DNA of 64,000 nucleotides from Strigamia acuminata (Eukaryota; Arthropoda; Chilopoda; Geophilomorpha; Linotaeniidae): NCBI GenBank assembly GCA_949358305.1, contig OX442315.1:11806427-11870426 (forward strand), given 5' to 3'. This document shows positions 21,931 to 32,800 of this stretch, one piece after another (position 1 is the first letter of the stretch; the number at the start of each line of letters is the position of its first letter). A model generated the notes under the pieces. That model worked only from the letters and a program-made list of their open reading frames with translations, searched no databases and was not told the DNA's origin. The position numbers and the translations under genes are program-made.

Positions 21931-24900
21931 CGAAACATGTCAGTTATGATCTTGACTGCTTTTTCAAACTCAGCTGTTGACACTGGTTTGTCCTTTTTAG
22001 AGGAAGGGCAGTCTTTTTGCCAATGCCCTAATTTTTTGCATAAATTGCATGGATCAGTGGCAGGCGATTTCTTTTTCGTTGCTGCTGGCGAGGCAGAACG
22101 AGAACGAGCGTCAGACCGGCGCTCTGGCGACACCGCGGGTGATTTTGAATTCCTTTCGGTATTCACCTTTGATGCGTCAAATGAAACATTTTTTGGTTTC
22201 ATTTTTGGCTTCCATTTGCCTGCAACGGGGTTATTTTTTGCTAACAGCGCCGCTGCTTTGGCTAATAAAGCCAACGTCTCATCTCCTGCTTCCTCCTCCT
22301 CTTCAGCTTCTTCAGCTTCAGACGACGGAGTTTCAGCTCCAGTTATATTTGCATGTAACTTAGGAACTGAATGAGGATTTTTGACGTCCTTTTTGGAAGA
22401 TTCTTTTTTCGAACTCTTCTCATCCACTTCGTCTAGAAAGTCTTCGTAACTAGGTGGCTGCAACAATTTCAAACCATTAAAGGTTTCATTGTTTTGCTCA
22501 GCGAGTCTTTTCTCTCGCTTTAAGTACGCTGACCTTTCGCTTTCTGTAAGGTAAGCTTTGTACTTTTCGTCAATGCGCAATTGATTGACTTCCATGAACT
22601 CGTTTAACTCGGAGAATTTCCCCGGGTCGGGAGCGTCCGACATCATCAGAATATTTTTACTATATTCTGTGAGGCCAGCTCTAAACTGATCATCTGCTGT
22701 TGCATCAGTAACAGCATGTGGCATTCTGCCAAGCAGATTCTCTGCTCTTAGCATGTACGAATGTAAGCTTTCGCCTTTTCGTTGCTTAAGACATCTCCAA
22801 AGCGTCTTGATGTCTTCGCTCGATTCACCAAATTTAAACATAAATTGTTTAACGAAGTCATCCCACTTCGTGAAGTCTTTCCTGCGAAACCACTCCTTGA
22901 CACCGCCAACTAGTATTCTTGGTACTAGATGGGCCAATGCACCTTCACAGCTAAAACTGTGAACTTTGCCTAGTTCGAATATTTCCAGCAAGAGGTTTGA
23001 CCCTGCTTGCCAATTTCCATTATAGGCATGTGGGATAACTCGATCCCATCTAATGAACTTTTCATCTGTTGTTTGATGAGTCCATTTATCAGAAGTAAAT
23101 TCACTTATTTTTTGCAAAATAATTTTATCCCTTCTGCTTTTTCGCTGTTGTTGAGCATTTTGCCTCAACAACTGGTCAATCTCATCTTTCGTGTAAAAAT
23201 CGGGTCTTTGAGTTCTACTACGTGTTCTGTGACGAGATCGCCCTCTCACACTGGGACGTGAGGAATCTGTATCTGACGCAGATTCATGATTCGGATTTGG
23301 CGGCGGATCAGGGTCCGGAGGATCGTCGCCATCTGGCGGACGACGGTCTCCATTTGGTGGTCCCCTTCCATTTCGATTGCCATTCGAATTGTGGTCACGT
23401 GAGTGGCCACCTCCATGTCCATCTGAACTGTCTCCACCTGGTGGGTCACCACCTGGCGGATTTCCACGGTATCTCGGCCCATCACGGATGTCGTTGTGAC
23501 AATCTCGTTTTGGTGAGCCTTCTCGCGGATTATCGTGTGACCGTCCACGATCGTGTGGTTTCTCACGTTCTTTATTCTTTTTCGCCAGCAATCCAATTAA
23601 TTGGTCACTATTGCTAAAGAATCTATCCGAATTTTGCGGAACTTTTGGGGAATGATATTCGGTCGGGTCTGGTTGTCGCTTTCTCTTTTTGCGACTGTGA
23701 TGACTATTACGGCTTCCACGACTACTGCGTGAGTCATCGCTGTCAGTCCAACTTGATTGTCGACTGACTTTTGGTTTAGCTGATGTTAAATCAATCAACT
23801 CAGGTGATTTGGAAGCACCTTTTTGCAAAACTGGGGCTGGCTTTGCAAAATTATCTTCGCCACAAACGTCTTGTACTTTTTGTACGACTACTGCAAAGTT
23901 TTCTTGTACCGTCAATAGATCTGCGCGAAGAATTTCGTTTTCACGAGCTTGCGCAGCTAAGTCGGCACGTAATAACTGCTCTGCAGTGCTTAGACTTTTG
24001 GCGGCTTGACCAGCATCAATTACAGACTGCTGTCGAGCGAGAAATACTTCGTTTTCTCGTTGTGCTAATCTCTTAGCTCTTGCTGCTTGTTCTACAGCAT
24101 AATTCTCGTAATTTCGAGAACATGAGGGGATTATTTCCCTCGCTCGAACTGGGGCGGTTAGTTCGGCAGTCATTAAATTTGTGTTGGCTTCTCGCAGATT
24201 TGCGTTAGCCAATCTCAAATTTTCATTAGCAATTTCTAAATCTTTTTGTGCTTGATTTAGTTGCTCGAGCCTTTGTTGTTGCTCTTCGTCAGTAATTAGC
24301 CAGGAAGCTTTTTCCTGCTCTAATTGTAACAACTTAACATGGTCATTCGCACGTTGTTGTTTTAGTTCGGCATTTTGCTGCTGCATTTCTGCATGCATTC
24401 GCTCGAACTCTGCTTGTAAGCTTGTTCTGACGATTTCAACGTCTTTTTGGCTTTGTTTGCGAACCATAGCTTTGTGGATTTGTTCCACAGTCATTTCGCT
24501 AGTGACTTTTACTCCCTCGAGCCTAGCTTGCTCACGGAGTGCGTCCATCATGGTAACACGCACTGGAGAATGAGAAACTTCCATGTTGGAGTTCTCTAAA
24601 TCTTGCTGTGCTGCACCTTGGACTGGTGATGAATTCAGCGAGTGCTCTGCACTTGATGATTGAATTCGTAAATTCAAATCATCATTTTGCGACTTGGAAC
24701 GGCCACTTCCAGTTGGATTATTTAAGTCCAACTGGCCGCTTGGCGGGGATGGCTGTTGTCGCTCCAACGCTTGCGTGAATTCATTCACGATTAACTGTGC
24801 CGAGTCACAGTTAGCTGTTTGATCCATGGCTTCAAACAGTTCTTGTGACTCAGTCACTTCTTGATCCACGATTGGTAGATCGATCGCCACTCGTCTCTTC

Positions 24901-24941
24901 GCCGGCCTTCCTCTCGGTCTCTTCTCTGAAGGAGTCGCCAT
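21918..24941 (-). CDS. gag: Retrotransposon Gag polyprotein with AT-hook-like N-terminus
   Basis: 1,007 residues from ATG (MATPSEKRPRGRPAKRR). The GRP core flanked by basic residues at about 7-17 is an AT-hook-like motif, unusual for Gag. Residues ~150-350 are Gln/Glu/Leu-rich and probably coiled coil. A basic Arg/Asp/Gly/Pro-rich stretch (~400-610) leads to a retrotransposon capsid-type region (~620-800, with WDRVIPHAYNG and WFRRKDFTKWDDF). A single CCHC zinc knuckle, CNLCKKLGHWQKDC, is at ~965-978. Gag is large for Ty3/gypsy because of the extra N-terminal half. The leader from the 5' LTR is about 110 nt. Confidence 0.9.
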   Translation of the reverse strand: MATPSEKRPRGRPAKRRVAIDLPIVDQEVTESQELFEAMDQTANCDSAQLIVNEFTQALERQQPSPPSGQLDLNNPTGSGRSKSQNDDLNLRIQSSSAEHSLNSSPVQGAAQQDLENSNMEVSHSPVRVTMMDALREQARLEGVKVTSEMTVEQIHKAMVRKQSQKDVEIVRTSLQAEFERMHAEMQQQNAELKQQRANDHVKLLQLEQEKASWLITDEEQQQRLEQLNQAQKDLEIANENLRLANANLREANTNLMTAELTAPVRAREIIPSCSRNYENYAVEQAARAKRLAQRENEVFLARQQSVIDAGQAAKSLSTAEQLLRADLAAQARENEILRADLLTVQENFAVVVQKVQDVCGEDNFAKPAPVLQKGASKSPELIDLTSAKPKVSRQSSWTDSDDSRSSRGSRNSHHSRKKRKRQPDPTEYHSPKVPQNSDRFFSNSDQLIGLLAKKNKEREKPHDRGRSHDNPREGSPKRDCHNDIRDGPRYRGNPPGGDPPGGDSSDGHGGGHSRDHNSNGNRNGRGPPNGDRRPPDGDDPPDPDPPPNPNHESASDTDSSRPSVRGRSRHRTRSRTQRPDFYTKDEIDQLLRQNAQQQRKSRRDKIILQKISEFTSDKWTHQTTDEKFIRWDRVIPHAYNGNWQAGSNLLLEIFELGKVHSFSCEGALAHLVPRILVGGVKEWFRRKDFTKWDDFVKQFMFKFGESSEDIKTLWRCLKQRKGESLHSYMLRAENLLGRMPHAVTDATADDQFRAGLTEYSKNILMMSDAPDPGKFSELNEFMEVNQLRIDEKYKAYLTESERSAYLKREKRLAEQNNETFNGLKLLQPPSYEDFLDEVDEKSSKKESSKKDVKNPHSVPKLHANITGAETPSSEAEEAEEEEEAGDETLALLAKAAALLAKNNPVAGKWKPKMKPKNVSFDASKVNTERNSKSPAVSPERRSDARSRSASPAATKKKSPATDPCNLCKKLGHWQKDCPSSKKDKPVSTAEFEKAVKIITDMFRKNL

Positions 24942-25034
24942 TTTTCAATGAGGATTTAGAAAGGATAGAGAAGAAAGATAAGCAAGATAAAAATGGCGGG
25001 TAAATTTTAATCTATCAAAATTTATACAATGACT

Positions 25035-25052
25035 ATCCCGGACGGGCCCCCA
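25035..25052 (-). promoter_or_regulatory. Primer-binding site for tRNA-Pro
   Basis: Two bases after the 5' LTR, the element strand reads TGGGGGCCCGTCCGGGAT. This differs at one position from the well-known tRNA-Pro primer site of gammaretroviruses, so proline tRNA is the likely primer. Confidence 0.8.
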
Positions 25053-25054
25053 CG

Positions 25055-26013
25055 TGCTGCGATCCGGGTTTTTATCCACTTAATTTCTAATAAATTAAGC
25101 AGAAACCGCAGGTGAATGCTATAAAAGACTTACAATCGGCGGCCTTAAATTATCTAGGGGTTAAGTTTAAGGAAAAGAAATAAAAAGACAGTTTTATTAA
25201 TAAAAATCACAAATATGTATTTATTCGTTTAAATTACAATGACTAGTTAAAAATATCACAATGGCGACAAGTCGCGAAATGAAATGAGCGGGAACAATGG
25301 AAGGGCTTGCAACGACTGTTGCAAGCTACAAAGCGCTAAAATGGCGCTTAAACAACACACAGTTGTTAGGCGAAGGCGAATTGTCTTCGTTTGCTGAACT
25401 CACGAACGATGGTCGAAGACGATGGTTCTCGTGGGCTCCTTCTACGGCTCGTGCGACGGCTCGGCGGCGGTGGTTGACGGCTGTAGGCGTCCGGCTCTCG
25501 TACGATGGCGGTGGCTGTCGTTCGCGCGGCAGCGACGGCGATGGTTCACGATCGTCGGGAAACTTCTTCTTCTCGTTTGCTGGAATTAGCTACGGCTAAT
25601 TCAAGCAGAATTGCTGGCTTTGTGCTTTGGGTGGCACAAAGATAGCAGGTGAAACTGAGTTACAACGGTCCTCTATCAATACGTATTGTCGGAGCAGATA
25701 TCGCAGTGATGTTGAGGTTGTTGTTGTATTTTTCAGAGTCCCGATTTGAGCCAAGACGCGAGCCCAGCACGCTTCAATATTGCGCAGAAAACCTGCGCAC
25801 TTAGCTCAAATGGGTGCAACTAGTGGTTATTACACCATATTGCACCATAACGGCTAATAACCGTTTTCACCCCGGACAACCTGGGGTGATATGTGCCTAG
25901 AGAGGATTTCTCCCCTCGGTCACATGATCTGACTTGGCGTGTGCCACAGTCAAATTAATTAGAAGATAATTAATTTAATCTTCTAAGTTGGTGAATATTT
26001 TGAGATCACCACA
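25055..26013 (-). repeat. 5' LTR of the 13.7-26.0 kb element
   Basis: 959 bp with apparently the same sequence as 13675-14633. It carries the element's presumed Pol II promoter. Its outer end abuts the target repeat CTAT at 26014-26017. Confidence 0.95.
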
Positions 26014-26550
26014 CTATTAACCCACACAGGAGAAAAACCATTCAAGTGCCATTTGTGTCATTATTCTTGCACTCAAAATGGGACCTTAAAAAAACATTTA
26101 TTAACCCACACAGGAGAAAAACCATTTAAGTGTCATTTTTGTGATTATTCCTGCAGTGTAAGAGGGAGTTTAAAGAGTCATTTATTAACCCACACAGGAG
26201 AAAAACCATTTAAGTGTCATTTTTGTGATTATTCCTGCAGTGTAAGAGGGAATTTAAAGAGTCATTTATTAACACACACAGGAGAAAAACCATTCACGTG
26301 CCATTTGTGTCATTATTCTTGCACTCAAAATGGGACCTTAAAAACACATTTATTAACCCACACAGAAGAAAAACCATTCAAGTGCCATTCGTGTGATTAT
26401 TCCTGCAGTGTAAGAGGGAGTTTAAAGAGTCATTTATTAACCCACACCTTTTAAGTGTCATTTGTGTGCTTATTCTTGCAATCATAGCGGGAATTTAAGA
26501 AGACATCTTTTAACCCATACAGGAGAAAAGCATTTTAAGCAGGAATAGGA
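26014..26550 (+). pseudogene. C2H2 zinc-finger gene 2, 3' part, with a second lesion
   Basis: Starts with the duplicated target CTAT and resumes the zinc-finger frame of 13422-13674. Five more fingers follow (types CTQNGTLKKH, CSVRGSLKSH, CSVRGNLKSH, CTQNGTLKTH, CSVRGSLKSH), one with a TEEKPF linker. At about 26449 an 11-bp net deletion in a TGEKPF linker shifts the frame and creates TAA at 26452-26454. A ninth finger (CHLCAYSCNHSGNLRRH) remains out of frame at about 26455-26520, followed by a stop near 26548. A protein ending at 26454 may have existed before the LTR insertion, so only the insertion is certainly inactivating. Confidence 0.8.
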
Positions 26551-27156
26551 ATTTAAAAACGTTTGTTTCGTTCATTCTGTATATTTTTTTCTGTTCATTT
26601 TCAATTTTAAAACACTTTTACCTGTTTGTACTTCACGTTCTTTCATTGTAAACGAAATATAAAAATTCTTCCACATGTACTTTATGCATATTTATGTATT
26701 TCTTTTCTATTTCTGATTAAATTTTTTAAACTTTAAAAACAACCAACTTTAATTGTTCAATGTGAATTTTAAGCATTCAAATGATTACACTTTGCTACCA
26801 GGTGCTCAAATTGATTTATATGCAAAAATCAGTTTTAATGCTTAGGAAAAAAAAAAGTTTAATTTGTAGATACTAAATGCCAAAAAAGTCGCTAATTCCC
26901 TGGATCCTTATAATTTACTGTAAAATTTATCATTTTGGCATTGCAGCATTTTCAGATTTTACTTGAGGTGTGTAGATGTGATTTCTTGAGTTTGAATGCT
27001 GGAATTTGGACTAGATCCCAAATGGATGATTTTTGAAAGTTCATAAGGACAATTTACGATAATATTGACGAACCTCTGCTTGAAAACTTACGATTGCACT
27101 GGATTTCTGGAGCAATGAAATAAAAACATGCTTCCCTTTACAAATCAAGAACAACT
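26551..27156. other. Downstream flank of zinc-finger gene 2
   Basis: AT-rich, with no gene recognised. Probably old 3' UTR and intergenic sequence. Confidence 0.4.
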
Positions 27157-27230
27157 ACCGTATTTTATCGATTAAGCGCCGCGGCTCTTATTCAAAACTG
27201 CCATTTTTGTCAGCAATTACAATTTCAGTT
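27157..27230. repeat. Short dispersed repeat family B, copy 2
   Basis: Nearly the same 75 bp as 13189-13263, with the GCCGCGGC palindrome core. It abuts the truncated end of the TFIIB pseudogene. Confidence 0.8.
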
Positions 27231-27676
27231 CAAAGCCAGGCAAGCCAAGTAAAGAGCTGCCCCCGCGATCGAAAGCGGACTTCTCCCGCCTAAACCGTCC
27301 AGAATAGCCGCTCTTTCTGCAATGCAGATGGCTGCTCGTCGCACTGTGATGTCCAGACCCAATTTGCCGCAAAATCTGATCATAAAATCCACGCCCTTTC
27401 CCACTTCACTCCCAACATCCTCGACGGTCGTCTCGAGCGACCTCACGATCAACTTGAAACACCGACCAATGATTTTCAGAGAGATTTTGGAAACGGGGCA
27501 GATTTCTTTGAGGGACCTCGGGACTTTTTTCTGTTCGCACGCGAGGTAGAGGTAGGAATTAGCGATGGCTTCATGGGTCCCTTTAACCTTTTTTGTTTCC
27601 AGGACTTTCTTGAACAGATTGTTCGCCCTGTCCACAATGGTTTGCTGCAAATGGAATGGATCCTTTCGGCCATCGT
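27231..27676 (-). pseudogene. Transcription factor IIB (TFIIB) pseudogene fragment
   Basis: The minus strand encodes about 145 residues of the TFIIB cyclin-fold core: TIVDRANNLFKKVLETK, LYLACEQKKVPRSLKEIC, ISLKIIGRCFKLI, then the second repeat with FCGKLGLD and GRSPLSIAGAALYLAC. TFIIB recruits RNA polymerase II to TBP-bound promoters. The N-terminal zinc ribbon and the C-terminus are absent. The first residues (TMAERI) are in another frame because a 5-bp unit, AATGG on +, is duplicated at 27650-27659. The fragment is cut at the left by repeat B and at the right by repeat A, and has no introns. All this indicates a dead, processed or transposon-carried copy. Confidence 0.8.
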
Positions 27677-27679
27677 CAA

Positions 27680-28192
27680 AAAATAAAATAAAATAAATAA
27701 ATAAATAAAGCCTTCTGTTAGTCAAGGTTGAATTTTAAACAATGAAGCAACCAGCTTCTTATACATGAATAACGTAGTTATGACGTCATAGAGGAATTTT
27801 ACGGGATAAAGAAATGTGTAATCGTTTTGAGTTCGAGTTTGTACATATCTTGAACAAGAATCAAGAAGGATTTTGTGGTGGCAGCTTTGACTTTGCACCA
27901 CTAGGGTGTTGTGGAAGACATTTTGAAAAAATGCTAATTTTTGAATTTTTGAATTTTTTCTTAGTTTGTTTTGATTTTTGATTTTTTTTTTGTTTTAATT
28001 TATTTCATACAAAACAAAAGGAAACAAAGCAGTGTCTTCTGTCTTTTTTGACACAACAATATGTAAACACTTTGGTTTTCTTGTACTAACTTGCTTGAAA
28101 ACACTGCTATGACGTCATCCATTGTATAAAATAAAAAAAAATTAAAATATTGAAATTGCAAGAATGGTGTGTGTGCGAACCATATTGTAATT
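27680..28192. repeat. Interspersed repeat family A, copy 2
   Basis: Matches 6066-6588 in the same orientation, including the AAATAAA lead-in, the GCCTTCTGTTAGTC start and the GACGTCA sites. Its left end is fused directly to the TFIIB fragment. Confidence 0.75.
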
Positions 28193-28803
28193 TACAATAA
28201 AAAACAATTGACGGTAAAGTTGTAGAGATTGAAAGAGGTAAATGGGATCTAACTGCCTAATAGAAAATCTCCAAAGAAAAGGTTGTCAATAAAAGAAAAA
28301 GCACCAAAAGAAAATTCCACAGGTATAATTTTTTTCTTTTAATTTATTATTTTTATTAAATTTATTAATAGTTTAATTTTTTAATTTTATTTTGAAGATA
28401 ACAATATTGCCCATTTACTGAGTCTCACAAGTCAGACCAATGGAATCCAAGAATGGCTACCGAACCTATTCTCACAGCTTAAAGAAACAAACTAAAATGT
28501 CATTATTCTTCGGAAAATATTCCAGTGAGCAGAGACAGTACCGTAATCCAACTTACTTCGGTTGTGATATTGCCATCTTAGTGATTGCATTTATATAAGT
28601 TTGTTCAACCTTTGCTCCAATGACTCCAATCTCTTCAAAAAATACAACTGAAATTTCTCAAGTAAAAATCAAATTTCCTTACAATAAATAATATACAGGG
28701 TGTTTCGATAAAGTGTTGACGAATCTAGAGTAAACGGGAGATGGGCAACTCATTAAGCAACACAAATTTTGGTTTTCAACAATGCAATCTGAAAAATCAG
28801 GTC
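28193..28803. other. Intergenic, with a possible mariner-type transposon end
   Basis: No gene recognised. TACAGGGTGTTTCGATAAAG at about 28693-28712 resembles the ends of Tc1/mariner-type elements, but no partner end was found. Confidence 0.3.
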
Positions 28804-28810
28804 AACAGAG

Positions 28811-29463
28811 TGGGCCGCCATTTGTCCGGATAAAGTTTGATGTAATATTACAACAATAGGTGGCGTCTGTATCGCAGCATTGTTTACAGAAAAACGACAA
28901 TTTGGCAATAATCATTCTGCCTTAATTTATGCTGCAAGAAGCTTGGAAAAAATAAAAAATAAAAACGGTGTAAATAGTAAATAAAACGCCACTGTGAATA
29001 TCACAGTTGTAATTGAAAGCTTAAGCCGTGCAAACGGTACGGGAAAGTGAAACTAGATATGCGCGTGCTCAAAAACCTCTAACCGGACAAGTTTGAGAAC
29101 AAATAAGCTTAGTAGTAAATTGTCATTAGTATCTGTGAATAAATTTCGAAGAAGGTTAATTATTAAATCATTTTGAAATTTTAAAGTTTGATTTAAATTT
29201 AAATTTAAATAAAATATGACATCACAGTATTTTTAAAGATTTGTTGATGTGGAATTTTCTCAGTCTTGGGTCGTTTTTGCTGTAGCATCACAATTATCCA
29301 CACATTTACATCGTAATACCGTTTGTGAATGTCTTCTCGTTCTAATAACAGCTAAAATTAATTTTACGTTTTCCACTTCAGTTGTGGACTTACAAACGGG
29401 GACTACGACTACACACATTGGCGAGAGAGAAGCGGTTGCTCGTCAACACCAGGCACATTATAT
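28811..29463 (+). promoter_or_regulatory. 5' flank and probable non-coding first exon of GTPase gene 1
   Basis: Conserved with 34381-34712 plus 51679-52023. The probable first exon ends at 29463 with donor GTAAGT; an intron of 349 bp runs to the acceptor TTTTATTTTCCAG (29812), 12 bases before the ATG. The transcription start is not identified. Confidence 0.55.
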
Positions 29464-29824
29464 GTAAGTTGATTTATTTATTTATTTTAATTTCATTACT
29501 GATATTATAAATAAAAGTCAAATAGAAGCATTCTCGAATTTTGACGAGAAAATTGTTGCATGCAAAAAAATATTTAATCTAGCTGTAACTTGGAACATTA
29601 TCGTAGTTTATCGCTTATTTGATCCTGGTGAATGAGGAACTTTTATTTGTTAGTTGAAACCTCGAACAATCCACGAAACATCATTTGCATAATTGATATT
29701 TTCTTAAAAATTAATTATCCTACATTTTTGACGACAAAACCACGCAATTTCGCATTTCCCTCCGACTCCAGACAGTGGTTACAATTTTATTTATTATTTT
29801 TTTATTTTCCAGGTTTGATGAAAA

Positions 29825-32800
29825 ATGGAACCGAAAACCATAACAAGAGATGCTATCGGGCGTAATGCGGTCATCGGAGACCTGTACGATGTCCGAACAG
29901 AAAGCTTTGTGGACATTTCAATACTCAACGATTCGATACCAGAGAATGCAATTCTCACACGCAAAACTACAGCCCGGGAAGTCACATACATTGACACGGA
30001 AACCATCAAAGAAAAGTTTGAAATCTTCAAAATTGAACCTGAATTACGGGCAAGCATTTTGGCCAACCTCGTCAACGCGGACGGTTACGCAAAATATTTT
30101 AAACACGAAAAGAAGGGACCAAATTACGTCCAGAAGTCAATAGCATACACTGATACAATCCTGATTGAAGAATTTGTACCACAGAAAGATGAAATGACGG
30201 AAGCGATTTCAAAAGATGCGATTGATTTGAATTTGGGCACACACTTTGTTTGTGGCATAGCTTGGGGAACCAAAGTCGTGGTGTCACTGGAACGAGAAAA
30301 TTCTACTGACGGGCAAAACGTTGGCGACCAATTGAAGCAAACGCTGACTGCACTCATTTCCAGTATCCAAGGTGTCACCCAAACATTGCCTGACTTTGAA
30401 ATGTCGGTTGCTGTGTTTGCCAACGGTTTACCATCGGACGATCCACCTACCACACTAACTGAAACCGAGGCTTACGTGAAGAAAACGCTGAAACTAATGC
30501 AACTGTCAAATAAGAAAAAAGGAAAACAACTTACCCACATTTTAATGCCTCTTTGGGCATTAAATGATTGCTTAGGTATATCCATTCAAGAACAAAATAT
30601 TGTTCTCTTAGATGAAGAAACTGCAATTAATGTTTGTACTGAAACATTTGAAAAGATCAGAGAAGCTTTACTGCATATCGGCCACATATTGGAGCAGTTT
30701 GAAATGAATTCAATTTGCATTCCTGTCGACCAGTTAAGAGAAGGATTGGAATTGAAGACGAAACTTATCAAACATGAAACGGAATTAAAATCGCAGCTTA
30801 AAAAAATCATCCCAGCTATTCGCTCCGGTTCTAAGCCAACCACAAGTTTGGACGAAATGTTCGAAGCTCTCGAGTGGAATTTGTTGCAGGATGAAATGAA
30901 TGCATGGGTGAACAAACAAAACGTTTGGATGGATAAAATTCGATTTATCGATCAACTCAAACAAGCGGGAGTGCAATATGTAGGAGACGGTACACCTTTT
31001 GACGATACCACGCAATTTATGAACACATCTTGTGAGAAATTTTTCATACTATTCTTTGGAGTAAAATTACAAGAAGAAAATGATGACTATTGGGACAAAC
31101 TAAAAAAGTATTTTCTTTTCAAAAGCAAGCCGCGTGTCGCCATTGATCTTGATGTTCGGCCGGAACTTGCTTTGAACCAAGTGGAAGCAAACAAGAGCAG
31201 ATTATGTTTGTACCAGCAAGGAAAATATCTTAACTTTGATGTTTATGAGACTTACTTAGCAGAAGCAATGAAGTGTCTAGCGAAAGGTTACGGATACGAA
31301 ACAAGCAAAAAGGCAAACAAGAGAGTTGACCTCCTACTCGCGTGTCCAGGGTCGTTGCGAGGCTACTGCGAAAGAGATAAACGTGTGTGGCATTGTTGTC
31401 ATTGCAATGACAAACTCTCATTCGGTTTCGACAGTCATTTTTATTGCGATTGCGGTAAAGCAAAATGTATAGATTTTAGCTTCAAGTGCTGCTCTAATGG
31501 CCACGACTTTAAATACATTCCGTTTACTCCGTTGGAATTGACGAGACTCATTCGCGAGATCCCTCCGATGAAAGAATTGAATATCCTCGTGTTGGGAGTT
31601 ACTGGCGTCGGCAAATCGACCTGGCTCAACGCTTTTGTCAATTACTTGACGTATCCATCTCTAAAGGAAGCCACTCAGGGAGAATTGCATTCGGTGACAT
31701 CGTCTTGGTTTCAACTGACCGACGAAGACAACAAAGTCCACGACGTTGCGTTCGGAAATGACGAGAACGAGGTGCACGGAAAAGGCCGATCGGCCACCCA
31801 GAATGTGAGAGGACATCTCTTTCCCATTGGGAATACGTTGCTGCGTTTGATCGACACTCCGGGAATCGGAGATGTTCGTGGAGTGGAACAAGACAAGAAG
31901 AACTTTGCCAACATTTTAGCTTACTTGCGGACCTTAAAGGAAATCCACGGTATTTGCATTCTGCTGAAGCCGAACGAATCGAAACTTCACATTCTCTTCG
32001 AGTTTTGTATCAAGGAATTGCTCACCTATCTGCATCGAAGTGCATTAAACAGCATTGTTTTTTGTTTCACGCATTCCAGAACGACTTTCTACAAACCCGG
32101 AGACACCAGAGTTCCTCTCGCTGAACTTTTGAAACAAAACAATGTGGACTTACCGCTTGATCCGAGCACGATGTACTGCATGGACAATGAGAGCTTCCGG
32201 TTTCTTTGCGCGGTTAATCAAGGAATTCCATTCAAGGAGAGCATTAAAAATACCTTTTCTGAAAGCTGGAATGTCACGGTAGAAGAAATCAAGCGGTTGA
32301 TGGCGTACATCGATTCTTTAGATCCACATATTATTCACGATACGATATCATTGAACGATGCGAGGAAGAATATAATTTGTATGACGAAACCCATTGCTGA
32401 CATCAGTGCGAACATTCAGAGAAACTTAACTGAAACTGAATGTAGAAGAGAATTGTTGGTGAATAGCGATGCACGTTTTGTAGAGTTGTCTAAACACCTC
32501 GTTAACAATGTAACCGTGCTGAAATCCGAGTCGATACCCTATCCCCGAACTGTTTGTGGATCATCGAAATGCGTTAAATACCACCAAATGGTGAACGCAA
32601 ACTCTAAATCCATCGAATATGCTACTATCTGTCACGATCATTGCAACTTGGCTGATGTTCCGGTTGAAGTTGTTGGCGACAAAGCGATAAAACGATGTTG
32701 GGCCATGCATGAAGGCCACAGCTTGTATTGTAGGGTTTGTGGATGTTCCTGGGATCAACATCTGCACATAACTTATATTCAGCGGACAGTGGTTCATCAA

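Larger units (their letters stand above)
13675..26013 (-). mobile_element. Young Ty3/gypsy LTR retrotransposon with spliced third ORF
   Basis: A complete 12,339-bp element on the minus strand, flanked by the 4-bp target duplication CTAT. It has two 959-bp LTRs that begin TG and end CA on the element strand and look identical base for base, a tRNA-Pro primer-binding site, a polypurine tract, gag, pol in the -1 frame, and a third coding region after pol that is assembled by splicing. Pol has intact protease, reverse transcriptase, RNase H and integrase motifs, so the copy looks recently inserted and possibly still active. The integrase motif HPQSNPVERTNR is of the kind seen in Osvaldo/mdg-type insect lineages, but I cannot assign a clade firmly. 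No membrane-spanning envelope protein is seen. Confidence 0.95.

Noticed and set aside
28693..28712. Complete Tc1/mariner element starting TACAGGGTGTTTCG
   Set aside because: No matching inverted end or transposase remnant nearby; recorded only as a possible relic.
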